Source: Methylophaga thalassica
Lineage (GTDB): Bacteria > Pseudomonadota > Gammaproteobacteria > Nitrosococcales > Methylophagaceae
Direction of reading: 5' to 3'
Length of the DNA: 64,000 nucleotides
Assembly (NCBI RefSeq): GCF_030159795.1
Contig: NZ_BSND01000005.1
Span: forward strand, 310,001-374,000
The translations under genes and the position numbers were made by a program. The notes beneath the pieces were generated by a model. That model ran no database searches. It had not been told where the DNA came from and saw nothing but the letters and a program-made list of their open reading frames with translations. Below, in pieces: positions 54,124 through 62,662 of this stretch (position 1 is the first letter of the stretch; each line of letters opens with the position of its first letter).

Positions 54124-55937
54124 TCTTTTGGTTTCGGTATTTTGGCGTTGGGTTTACCGACTAAAAAGCCTTGAACCATATCAACACCATAACTCTTTAA
54201 CAATTCTAAGGTACTTCTTCTCTCGACAAACTCCGCCACCGTCTTTTTACCAAGGCTATGAGCAATATCGATCATCGATTTCACTAATTGCTGATCAACC
54301 GGGTCGTTATCCAAATCAGTAATAAATCCGCCGTCAATTTTCAAAATGTCGACAGGGAAATGTTTTAAATAACTATACGAATTAAAGCCTGCCCCAAAAT
54401 CATCGAGTGCAAAGCGGCATCCCAGTGAACGCAAATCCGACACCATTCTTCTTGTCTGCTCAAAGTTAGAGATGGCGTAGGTTTCGGTAATTTCAAAAAC
54501 AATACGATTCGGATCTATCTTGGTCTGACTCAGCTTATCCCGTACTAACTTGTATAAATTCTCATCCAGAAATACATTGCCTGAAAGATTGATAGCAAAC
54601 GATAGATTTTCTGGCATATTGACGATCAGCTCAAAGACTTTCGCCACGACCCAGAAATCAATCTGATGTATCAACCCCATTGCTTCAGCAACAGGAATGA
54701 ACTCTTTTGGATAAAAAATAACGTTACCATCACCACGCATACGAATCAGGCACTCATAGTGTGAGACCTGCTCGGATTCAAGTGAATAAATCGGTTGGAA
54801 CTCTAATAAAAACAAACCTTCCTTCAACGCAGCGCGAATGCGTGGTGCCCATTCCACACTATGACGCAAGGTATGCATTTCTCGGTCATCAGGACTGTAA
54901 AGATGCACTCTGTTGCGTCCGCGAGTTTTGGCGGTATAACAAGCCTGATTTGAATGTGACAGTACTTCCCCTACCGTGGTGGCATTGTCCGCATCAATCA
55001 CTTTTAAACCGATACTGGCTGACAGATGATAATGATGACCATGATGTTCAAAATCATAGCCATCAAAAAGATTGCGTAGATCTTCAGCTAATTTGATTGC
55101 TGTTTCTTTATCCGTATTGTTGACCAGCACAGCAAACTCATCCGAACCAATCCTCACCAGAATATCGTTAATATTAAAATAACGCCTCAGCGAGTTAGCC
55201 ACCTGTACCAGCAAAGTATCGCCTGCTTCATGTCCCTCGGCGTCATTCAGCACTTTAAAGCTATCTAAATCAATATAAAAAAGTGCACTGACGCTCATGA
55301 AATTACGCACCTGACTCAAGGTCATATCCAGTGCATTCTCTAGACGTCGTCGATTCGCCAGGCCGGTTAAATCATCATGATTCACTGAAAACTGTAAGCG
55401 TGCTTCCATCACTTTCAGGTTAGCAAGTTCATCTTCAAGCTCTGTTTGTCGTTTAAACGTTTTATCACGCTCTCGTTTAATTGCTAATGCCGTCATAATC
55501 GCTGGAGGTAATGATTCAGCTGTCATCGGGTGGTAAAGGAGCGAAGTCACACCATAGCCTAAATCAGTAAGTAACTGAGCATGATCCCAAATAGATTGCC
55601 TGCATAACGAAATAATGGGGATCAAACGCCATTCATCAAACTGATCCATCACCATACGAATATCTTTGGTAGAAATTCCAGGTAAATCATTATCTAAAAT
55701 CAATAAGTCGATATCGGATAAGTCGTTTTGGATACTCTGCCGCAGTAACAGCATAACCCCATCAGTATCAGTCGCACTTTGTATGCGTTTAAAACCACTG
55801 ATTTCAAGTAAGGTTTTTGTAAATGCCGTTTCGGCTGGATGGCGACCGCCAATGATGATCTTTGCATCAAGGAGTTCTGTAACTGAAGCTATGCTAGCAG
55901 GTAGATCAGATTTCTGATCAAGTGCTATCTCACGCAT
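54120..55937 (-). CDS. Receiver-GGDEF-EAL protein with altered signature motifs
   Basis: 605 residues from the ATG at 55937 (AGGA seven bases upstream; an in-frame ATG at 55964 lacks a site). An N-terminal receiver-like domain keeps the acceptor D82 (ILDNDLPG) but has H136 where the conserved lysine belongs. The GGDEF domain reads GSDEF at 264-268. The EAL domain reads ECL at 395-397 but keeps N450, E482, D512/D513, K533 and E569, so c-di-GMP hydrolysis is plausible while cyclase activity is doubtful. Location next to the motility genes suggests control of motility. Confidence 0.88.
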   Translation of the reverse strand: MREIALDQKSDLPASIASVTELLDAKIIIGGRHPAETAFTKTLLEISGFKRIQSATDTDGVMLLLRQSIQNDLSDIDLLILDNDLPGISTKDIRMVMDQFDEWRLIPIISLCRQSIWDHAQLLTDLGYGVTSLLYHPMTAESLPPAIMTALAIKRERDKTFKRQTELEDELANLKVMEARLQFSVNHDDLTGLANRRRLENALDMTLSQVRNFMSVSALFYIDLDSFKVLNDAEGHEAGDTLLVQVANSLRRYFNINDILVRIGSDEFAVLVNNTDKETAIKLAEDLRNLFDGYDFEHHGHHYHLSASIGLKVIDADNATTVGEVLSHSNQACYTAKTRGRNRVHLYSPDDREMHTLRHSVEWAPRIRAALKEGLFLLEFQPIYSLESEQVSHYECLIRMRGDGNVIFYPKEFIPVAEAMGLIHQIDFWVVAKVFELIVNMPENLSFAINLSGNVFLDENLYKLVRDKLSQTKIDPNRIVFEITETYAISNFEQTRRMVSDLRSLGCRFALDDFGAGFNSYSYLKHFPVDILKIDGGFITDLDNDPVDQQLVKSMIDIAHSLGKKTVAEFVERRSTLELLKSYGVDMVQGFLVGKPNAKIPKPKD

Positions 55938-56123
55938 CAACGTTTCCTTGATTTTATTTTTCATCAGTTAGGGGAGCTACATTCTGTAGACCAGAAATTA
56001 AACATGCACCGACAATATCGGATATATATATTAAAATCAACACTTAATGTTATTTTTATAATCCTGATTATAAAGTTTATGAGTATGTTTCCAGAAAATG
56101 CTTATGTATATAAATGCTGAGTT

Positions 56124-56417
56124 TCAGCTTTGGTTTTTATTTTCTCTTTTATTTACAGGAACTTTTCCTGACACCAGATACGCATACGCAATAACCTCGG
56201 CAATCGCTCTGTAGAGTATCGGGGGAATTTCTTCACCAAGTTTGAGTTCACTCAATAACTCGGTCAACAGCGCATCCTGACGCAATGGGATATTGTGTTC
56301 GCGTGCTATGCGAATAATTTCATCCGCAATATCACCTTGACCAGTGGCGGTGACAATAGGTGCATTCTCACCATCATATTGAAGTGCTATGGCATGCAAA
56401 ATATCTTTTTTACTCAT
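56124..56417 (-). CDS. Stand-alone FlhB C-terminal-domain homologue (FhlB/FlhX type)
   Basis: 97 residues matching the part of FlhB just after the NPTH cleavage site: it begins near AIALQYDGENAP and continues with IADEIIRIAREHNIPLRQDALLTELL and IPPILYRAIAEVIAYAY. There is no NPTH motif and no membrane part. Such proteins can stand in for the cleaved FlhB C-terminal piece. Overlaps the FliK-like gene by four bases. Confidence 0.87.
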   Translation of the reverse strand: MSKKDILHAIALQYDGENAPIVTATGQGDIADEIIRIAREHNIPLRQDALLTELLSELKLGEEIPPILYRAIAEVIAYAYLVSGKVPVNKRENKNQS

Positions 56418-58099
56418 ACGGAAATATCCACCAGGTGATCATTTCGTTCTGTCATCACAATCGGTGTTACAGGCTTTACAATGCCTTGTCTGCAACTTAG
56501 GTGACTGACATTAAGCCCAATATCATTTAAGCGTCCATCTAAATACTCTAAATAAGTTGTCAATAATGTGGCACTTTGCTGACGTTCCGCTAATAACACC
56601 ACACTCACATCAAGCGCGTGCAGTGTGATTCTGGCTTGCATAGGACCTAAATTCTGAGTTTCAAGGTTGAGTTGGACCTGCCAAATCGCTGAATCCTTAT
56701 CTTTGTTCTTCCCGGTATATTGCTGGTCAATCCGCATCTGCAACATTTCCAGTTGCTGCTTTTCCTTAACGGGTAGATCAAATAGCCAAACATTGGCGTT
56801 GGTATTGAGATCATTGTCTTGGACCATCGACAATTGATTGAACTGAATTTTCGCAGTGACTGACTCAACATCCTGCAATAAATCACGCATCATTTGAAAC
56901 TCAATCGCTCGCGTAACAGCCTGTTGCGCATTTGCAGCCACATTCACAACTGGTGCAGTCGTGACCGGTGGTGAACTTGTCGTCACGGGTGATGCTGTTT
57001 TATCTGTATTGCTTGCTGTTGTTAATCCTGACAATAAACTGAATAACAGCTGAGTTGGTGTTTGCCCACGATTTGCCAGAGCTGGCAATATTTGTGCTGG
57101 CAGAGGTCTCATATCCTGCGGTGTTGATAATACCTGCCTGATAGCAGTTTGCACCTCGATCGGTAGTTGTTTTATCAACTCTGGGTTATCCAGTAATTTA
57201 GGTAATAATGGGGATTGTAATTGTGCTCTAAGCACATCCGCTAATCGTAATAAATTCCCTTTCAAGTTCTGTTGTAAATTCGTCTCCGCAGTCGTTTGCT
57301 TCAGCTGATTTTCAAAAAACACACCACTGTTATTAATCGTTTGTTGCAGCTTTTCCGGCTGCTGCAAGCTGCTCTTATCCACCAGGTTTTGTATTAAACC
57401 AGTTAGTGCTTGTCGCACGGGCTCAGGCAGAGATTGCATAGTATCTGGCGATAAATTCATGCTCGCCGGTTTAGCTATCAGGTTCTGTAATAATGGTAAT
57501 AATTCTCGCTGGTAATTCATCACCCGCTGTTCACGAGTCGCAGCATCCGGCATGATCTTCACCGATAATGGCAGTGTTTTTAATACCTCAACAGCAAGTT
57601 TATCGCCTGTTTTAAACAGCTGATTGATACCACTAACATCAATTTCCATTAGCTTAGGTAAAGCGTTGTTTAATTGAGCAAGCTGGTTAGCTTGAGGCTG
57701 AGTTACCGACCCATCAGTAATAAATTTAGGTGCCACTAATAAGCGATTTTGTGCAAGCATTTTGACAACATCGGCAGCAATGACTTGCCCTGCTTTTAAT
57801 AGTGTTGCCAAAGTCATTGGCTCAATATCGATTTTTTGTGCTGAGGCAGGCGTTAATTGAATGACTGGCTGGCCAGCTTCGATAGATTTCTGCAGAGTGA
57901 CTTTTTGACCAGGCGTCAGCTCTTGTTGCGTATTGACCTGAAACACCTTATCACCAAGCTGAAGTTTAATCTGTTCGGCATTGACTCTTCCAATCACTGT
58001 CGCCTCTACTTTTTGGCCGACAGGAAGTGCATCCGCTAATTTTGTAGAGGCATTTACAATCACTTCAGTATTCGCTTGTTGAGATCTATTTATCTGCAT
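56414..58099 (-). CDS. FliK-like flagellar hook-length control protein
   Basis: 561 residues, Gln/Leu/Pro-rich, low in Cys and aromatics. The C-terminal part (about 420-545), with GPMQARITLHALDVSVVLLAERQQSATLLTTYLEYLDGRL and the later LSCRQG, has the FliK hook-control pattern that contacts FlhB. It is paired with the FlhB-C homologue, suggesting a matched set. A second FliK may exist elsewhere, since in Pseudomonas fliK sits upstream of fliL, outside this cluster. Confidence 0.8.
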   Translation of the reverse strand: MQINRSQQANTEVIVNASTKLADALPVGQKVEATVIGRVNAEQIKLQLGDKVFQVNTQQELTPGQKVTLQKSIEAGQPVIQLTPASAQKIDIEPMTLATLLKAGQVIAADVVKMLAQNRLLVAPKFITDGSVTQPQANQLAQLNNALPKLMEIDVSGINQLFKTGDKLAVEVLKTLPLSVKIMPDAATREQRVMNYQRELLPLLQNLIAKPASMNLSPDTMQSLPEPVRQALTGLIQNLVDKSSLQQPEKLQQTINNSGVFFENQLKQTTAETNLQQNLKGNLLRLADVLRAQLQSPLLPKLLDNPELIKQLPIEVQTAIRQVLSTPQDMRPLPAQILPALANRGQTPTQLLFSLLSGLTTASNTDKTASPVTTSSPPVTTAPVVNVAANAQQAVTRAIEFQMMRDLLQDVESVTAKIQFNQLSMVQDNDLNTNANVWLFDLPVKEKQQLEMLQMRIDQQYTGKNKDKDSAIWQVQLNLETQNLGPMQARITLHALDVSVVLLAERQQSATLLTTYLEYLDGRLNDIGLNVSHLSCRQGIVKPVTPIVMTERNDHLVDISV

Positions 58100-58132
58100 A
58101 AAGTCACTATATAACTCGACATAATGCTAGTA

Positions 58133-58152
58133 TAGCAATCTGGTTATTGCTA
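58133..58152 (+). repeat. Inverted repeat between the FliK-like and pentapeptide genes
   Basis: TAGCAAT-CTGGTT-ATTGCTA, a seven-pair hairpin in the divergent promoter region, just upstream of the pentapeptide gene start. Possible operator; nothing more can be said. Confidence 0.35.
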
Positions 58153-58164
58153 AGAGCAATGGCA

Positions 58165-59046
58165 ATGAAACATAAAAATGGACAATGGTATATTCGTAAA
58201 CAGGGCAAGATTTCAGGCCCGTTTACCGCTTCTGTTATTAGTAATCACCTAAAAGTAGGGCGGCTTAGTTTGGATGATGAGGTCTCACGTGACCGTCGTC
58301 ATTGGCATAGCTTTGCTGATTCTGTTGATTTCACTATTGCTCCCTCAAAAGATCAGCCTGTAAAAGGCTATTTAGATGAGCGTACAGGCTTGGATCGACG
58401 TAATTCAACAGATACTGTAGTCGATGAGTCAGTATTACAACAACGTCAAGGCGAACGGCGCGAGGAAGAAGCGGAAATAGAGCTGAAAAGACGATATCTG
58501 CGTCGAATCCTCATGCATCGTTACTTAAACCGTAACCAAAACATATTCTGGCCCAGCATCTCTATTTTAATTGTCCTTGTCATTGTCAGTATTTTAGCCA
58601 TTCGCTTTCCAACACCTTTGCCAACGCCACAATCTGATTGCCAGTCTCCAGCAGCACCTAAGGTCAATTGGAATAACTGTCAGCTTTCAGGCCAAAATCT
58701 TACCAATACCACTCTCTCCATGGCGTTAATGCGTGCTAGTAATCTTAGCAATGCTAACCTGATGAATAGTGACTTATCGGGAGCTGATTTGGCTTATAGT
58801 GATCTGCGTAAGGCGAATTTGAGTTACGCCCTATTAATGAAGGCTGATCTGAAAGGTGCAAACTTAAGAGAAGCAGATTTAGGTGATGCCGATTTGTCTT
58901 ATGCAGATTTGTCCTACGCCGATTTAACCCTGGCCAATATCAATGGTGCCAAGCTGGAAGGCGTTCAGTTAGATAATGCCATCTGGATTAATGGTGCAAT
59001 ATGCGGTAAAAACTCGATTGGTATTTGCCGACAATCAGTGCAATAG
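58165..59046 (+). CDS. GYF_2-like / transmembrane / pentapeptide-repeat protein
   Basis: 293 residues from the ATG at 58165 (AAGAG eight bases upstream). N-terminal GYF_2 (DUF4339)-like domain at about 4-55 (QWYIRKQGKISGPF), a charged linker, one membrane helix (about 128-146), then about 20 pentapeptide repeats at about 171-273 (A(D/N)L-type), forming a right-handed helix, and a small Cys loop at the end. The N-terminus should be cytoplasmic and the repeats periplasmic. Function unknown; divergent from the FliK-like gene. Confidence 0.8.
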   Translation: MKHKNGQWYIRKQGKISGPFTASVISNHLKVGRLSLDDEVSRDRRHWHSFADSVDFTIAPSKDQPVKGYLDERTGLDRRNSTDTVVDESVLQQRQGERREEEAEIELKRRYLRRILMHRYLNRNQNIFWPSISILIVLVIVSILAIRFPTPLPTPQSDCQSPAAPKVNWNNCQLSGQNLTNTTLSMALMRASNLSNANLMNSDLSGADLAYSDLRKANLSYALLMKADLKGANLREADLGDADLSYADLSYADLTLANINGAKLEGVQLDNAIWINGAICGKNSIGICRQSVQ

Positions 59047-59655
59047 TTCGGCTAATTGACGATCCTGAGTTCTAGCAAAAACGCATTGAGCAAAGATACT
59101 GCCATTTAAGGCTAAGAACATATCCCACTGTGTATCCCAGTTATCACCTTGCGTTCCCAGGAACGCCTCAGCCGCCTGGGCATTAATTACAGCAGCGGCC
59201 CACTCGACAAACTCATAACAGGCACTGATAGCCAGACTTACAGAGCAGACCAGAAAAAATAACCACTTGCCTCGCTGAAGTGGAGAAGCGCGTAATAATA
59301 TTTCACGAGCTAATAATGCTGGTACAACACCCTGAATAAAATGGCCCAGACGATCATAATGATTACGGGCTAAGTCGAACTCGTCCTGAATCCAGTTAAA
59401 TAAGGGATTTTCTGCATAGGTGTAAAAACCGCCAATAATCAGAATAAAAGCAAAGATGCTAATAGCGCGAATTGAAATAATAGTCAGTGGAAATCGTCTA
59501 TGCGTCACTAGCAATAGAGGTATTGCAACCATGACCGGCACGGTTTCCATAAACCAGGTCAATCGATCAGCAACCGGATCTATGGCAGAAACAAGCAAGG
59601 CAATAGAAACGAATCCCAACCAGATCAGTTTTTCTATATTATGACTTGTCAGCAT
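59035..59655 (-). CDS. DUF2238 (YjdF-like) membrane protein
   Basis: 206 residues with five to six membrane helices. Conserved YDRLGHFIQGVVPAL, CYEFVEWAAA and GDNWDTQWDMFLAL are signatures of DUF2238. Function unknown. Ends 12 bases inside the convergent pentapeptide gene. Confidence 0.85.
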   Translation of the reverse strand: MLTSHNIEKLIWLGFVSIALLVSAIDPVADRLTWFMETVPVMVAIPLLLVTHRRFPLTIISIRAISIFAFILIIGGFYTYAENPLFNWIQDEFDLARNHYDRLGHFIQGVVPALLAREILLRASPLQRGKWLFFLVCSVSLAISACYEFVEWAAAVINAQAAEAFLGTQGDNWDTQWDMFLALNGSIFAQCVFARTQDRQLAELLH

Positions 59656-59671
59656 TACGCAGAGCTTGGGC

Positions 59672-60052
59672 TTAGTGCAATTTACGTGGCGCAGCCAGGG
59701 TGAATGCCGGAATATTCACTTCAAAGCGTTCGCCATTATCACCCATCATTTTGTAATGACCTTGCATCATACCAACAGGCGTATCTAGCATCGCCGCACT
59801 GGTATAGGTGAATTCCTGTTCAGGGGCGAGATAAGGGTGAAGTCCTACGACACCATCGCCTTCTACTTCTTGCTCATGACCGTCGCCACCGGTAATTTTC
59901 CAGTAACGCGATAACAGCCGTGCCGATGATTGGCTGTGATTTTTGATAGTGATGGTATAGGCAAATAGATAGCGTGCTTTTTCCGGATCTGACTCTTCAT
60001 CCAGATAGGTCGTTTCTACATCAACTAAAATATCGTTATTTTGTTCATTCAT
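59672..60052 (-). CDS. apaG: ApaG protein
   Basis: 126 residues, one fibronectin-III-like ApaG domain. Signatures LLSRYWKITGGDG, EVEGDGVVGLHPYLAP and MQGHYKM are present. The function is unclear; it is often linked to RsmA/ApaH, but here it follows glk by three bases. Confidence 0.94.
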   Translation of the reverse strand: MNEQNNDILVDVETTYLDEESDPEKARYLFAYTITIKNHSQSSARLLSRYWKITGGDGHEQEVEGDGVVGLHPYLAPEQEFTYTSAAMLDTPVGMMQGHYKMMGDNGERFEVNIPAFTLAAPRKLH

Positions 60053-60055
60053 AGC

Positions 60056-61042
60056 TTAATTATACATGGCTTTTTGTGCCAATAAGCGCGCACCTTTCAG
60101 ACCGACTTCCTCATCAAGTACGATATGGATCGGTATCTGCTTCATCAACGTCGTCATACGGCCTTTTTCAGCAAAGCTGTTGATAAATGATGGGGCTCTA
60201 AACTTAGCCATATTCTTCAGCAGAATGTTGCCAACCAGATAAACACCACCTCGAGCAAGTGTTGTCAGCGCTAAATTCCCGGCTTGTGCCGCATAAATAT
60301 CTACAAACATGTCTAAGGCTTCATTTGCTAGAACGTCATTGTGTTTCAGCGCAAACTGACTAATAGCAGATGCCGCATCACCATTAACCATGGCTAATCT
60401 CAAAGCATTATTTTCGTCAATTTGTTTATAGTCACGTAAGAAATGATAAAGACTAACAAGACCGCTACCACAGACAATACGGTCATAAGACACATGACCA
60501 TGACGTTGTTGTAGATGCTCCAGAAAAAGCTGTTGCGTCCGATCTAATGGTGCGAAATCAACGTGTCCGCCTTCTGTCGGAAAAACTCGCCAGTCACCAT
60601 TGTCGGGAATCAATATCGCCTGCCCTAGTCCGGTGCCGGCACCTAAGACAACGCGGGGCGAAATTTCACTAGGCTCCCCAATTTGTATGGTTTCAAAATC
60701 CGCTGACTGAAGACTGGCAATGCCGTAACCCACCGCTTCAAAATCATTACAGAGGGTGACACGCTTGATTGAGAATTGCTTCTCAATCAAGCTGGCATCT
60801 AACTTCCAGGGTAATTTTGTCACTTGTCCATACTGACCGCTGACCGGGCCTGCAAGCGCAATACAGGCTGAATCAATCGAATATGCTTGTGGCAGCTGTT
60901 CAATAAAAGCAGCCAGGATCGCATCAAAACTATCAAAGCGCTGACTATCTAATCTGAGCTTAGATAAAACATAGCCATCAGCATCGGATAACTCAAATAG
61001 TGTTTTTGTTCCACCTACATCGACGGCCAGCATATGTGACAT
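60056..61042 (-). CDS. glk: Glucokinase
   Basis: ATP-dependent phosphorylation of glucose. 328 residues from the ATG at 61042; a GTG at 61045 overlapping the pgl stop is also possible. ATP phosphate loop AVDVGGTKT near the start, FAGPV-like IALAGPVSG, catalytic N/D in LCNDFEAVGYG, and GAGTGLGQA are present. Coupled to pgl upstream, giving two of the enzymes that feed glucose into the oxidative branch. Confidence 0.93.
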   Translation of the reverse strand: MSHMLAVDVGGTKTLFELSDADGYVLSKLRLDSQRFDSFDAILAAFIEQLPQAYSIDSACIALAGPVSGQYGQVTKLPWKLDASLIEKQFSIKRVTLCNDFEAVGYGIASLQSADFETIQIGEPSEISPRVVLGAGTGLGQAILIPDNGDWRVFPTEGGHVDFAPLDRTQQLFLEHLQQRHGHVSYDRIVCGSGLVSLYHFLRDYKQIDENNALRLAMVNGDAASAISQFALKHNDVLANEALDMFVDIYAAQAGNLALTTLARGGVYLVGNILLKNMAKFRAPSFINSFAEKGRMTTLMKQIPIHIVLDEEVGLKGARLLAQKAMYN

Positions 61043-61044
61043 CA

Positions 61045-61755
61045 CTACTGACCCGCGGCGGCTTTGTCCATAAACCAGTAATAATCATTTTCTGGCGCCA
61101 GACGTTGTACTGGTAAACCGGATACAGCATCAGTTGTAATATCATTGACGATCGCCGCTTTGGCTTCACCGGCAATAAATACAATTACCTGACGCGCGGC
61201 ATTAATGACGGGATAGGTGATAGTCACTCGCCATGAATCAAATTTTTCCACATAAAGGCTTGCCGTGAGCGTATCCGTCACATCTAAAGCCGGTGTTTCA
61301 GGGAACAATGAAGCAATATGTCCATCGGGTCCTAAGCCTAACAAGACTAAATCAAACGGCGCACCATCCATGACCATTTTCATAGTATCAGCGTAGCGCA
61401 CAGCCACATCAGCAGCATCACCACTTTCTGTTGGCATACGATGTACATTTTCTGCCGGGATGGGTATTAAATCGATCATTGCCTGACGGGCCATCTTAAA
61501 ATTACTGTCATCATGTGTGGCAGGCACACAACGCTCATCACCAAAAAACAGATGCACCCGGGCCCAATCAATCTGTTCAATATAAGGTGAAGTCGCTAAT
61601 TTTTCATATAAGCCTTTCGGCGTAGAACCACCTGCAAGTGCCACATAAAAAACACCTCTTTTTGCAATCGCTGATCGCGCTGTGCTGACAAAATGTTCTG
61701 CTGCAGCGGTAATCAAACTCGTCGCATCAGGCAGGATTTTTTGTTCTGCTTTCAT
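61045..61755 (-). CDS. pgl: 6-phosphogluconolactonase
   Basis: Hydrolyses 6-phosphogluconolactone. 236 residues from the ATG at 61755 (GAGGAACAC upstream); an earlier in-frame start at 61803 lacks a site. DevB-type motifs ALAGGSTPKGLYE, FFGDERCVP (47-91 region) and LGLGPDGHIASLFP are all present. Acts directly after zwf, which lies elsewhere in the window. Confidence 0.95.
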   Translation of the reverse strand: MKAEQKILPDATSLITAAAEHFVSTARSAIAKRGVFYVALAGGSTPKGLYEKLATSPYIEQIDWARVHLFFGDERCVPATHDDSNFKMARQAMIDLIPIPAENVHRMPTESGDAADVAVRYADTMKMVMDGAPFDLVLLGLGPDGHIASLFPETPALDVTDTLTASLYVEKFDSWRVTITYPVINAARQVIVFIAGEAKAAIVNDITTDAVSGLPVQRLAPENDYYWFMDKAAAGQ

Positions 61756-61924
61756 TGTGTTCCTCAATTTCTGATTATTTAAACTATGCTGAAATAGCGG
61801 CAATTAATCTCAACATTAATCACCACAGTTCTCGAATGAATTTTAAGCATGATATATCAAAACTTAACGCTTTTGAGCTAGTCTTAAAAGACGCAGCATT
61901 TTTTATACAATTAAGGAAGGATCT

Positions 61925-62614
61925 ATGAAAAAAACTTTGGCACTCATTTCGCTTTTAGCCATCAGCCCGCTCAGTTTTGCTGAAGACGTCCTACAACTAG
62001 GCATGGTGACCCTTGATACCAGCGCTAGTATGGACGTTGAAAATGATGAACTCATCACCCGCTTGCAAGTTTTTGAGCAAGGAAAAGATCCAGCCAAATT
62101 AACCAATATGGTGAATAAAAAAACAGCCCTTGTTCTGGATGCGGTTAAAAATTTCAACGCCATTAAAGCCGAAACATCCAACTACTCCACCCAGCCTATC
62201 TATGATGATGGCAAAATTGCCAGTTGGCGCGTCAGTCAACAACTGACTCTGGAAACACGCCAGTTTGACCAAATGAGCCAATTTATTGCTGATATCAATA
62301 CCTTGGCCAATATCCAATCTATGCAGTTTATGGTGTCAGATGACCGAGCTGAACAGGTGAAAACCGACTTGCTCAAACAGGCGATCAGCAAATTTAAAGA
62401 TAAAGCGAAACTTATCAGCAGCGAATTTGATCGCAGTGGTTATGAAATCGTGTCTATATCCATTGATGGTAATGCATTTAACCCAATGCCGATGATGGAA
62501 CGCGCCAATATGATGTCCGCTGATATGCAAATGAAAGGCGCACCAGCCGCATTAGCCGGAGGTAGTAACGAAATTTCCGTCAACGTCCGTGGCAGTATCA
62601 AACTGAATCAATAA
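61925..62614 (+). CDS. Periplasmic SIMPL-domain (DUF541) protein
   Basis: 229 residues with a clear signal peptide (cleavage after SFA near residue 19) and a SIMPL/DUF541 fold: GMVTLDTSASMDV, then IYDDGKIASWRVSQQLTLETR and a C-terminal EISVNVRGSIKL. The role in the envelope is unknown; E. coli YggE is a distant relative. A strong AAGGAAGG site precedes the ATG. Met-rich segment near residues 193-212. Confidence 0.85.
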   Translation: MKKTLALISLLAISPLSFAEDVLQLGMVTLDTSASMDVENDELITRLQVFEQGKDPAKLTNMVNKKTALVLDAVKNFNAIKAETSNYSTQPIYDDGKIASWRVSQQLTLETRQFDQMSQFIADINTLANIQSMQFMVSDDRAEQVKTDLLKQAISKFKDKAKLISSEFDRSGYEIVSISIDGNAFNPMPMMERANMMSADMQMKGAPAALAGGSNEISVNVRGSIKLNQ

Positions 62615-62622
62615 ATCCTGTC

Positions 62623-62658
62623 ATATCCGCGGTGATAGAAGGACATCACCGCGGATAT
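62623..62658. terminator. Terminator-like hairpin between the SIMPL gene and ilvA
   Basis: Perfect 14-pair stem ATATCCGCGGTGAT / ATCACCGCGGATAT with an eight-base loop, at the convergent gene ends. The T-run is weak on the plus strand, so it may be a shared stability/termination structure. Confidence 0.75.
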
Positions 62659-62662
62659 CCCC

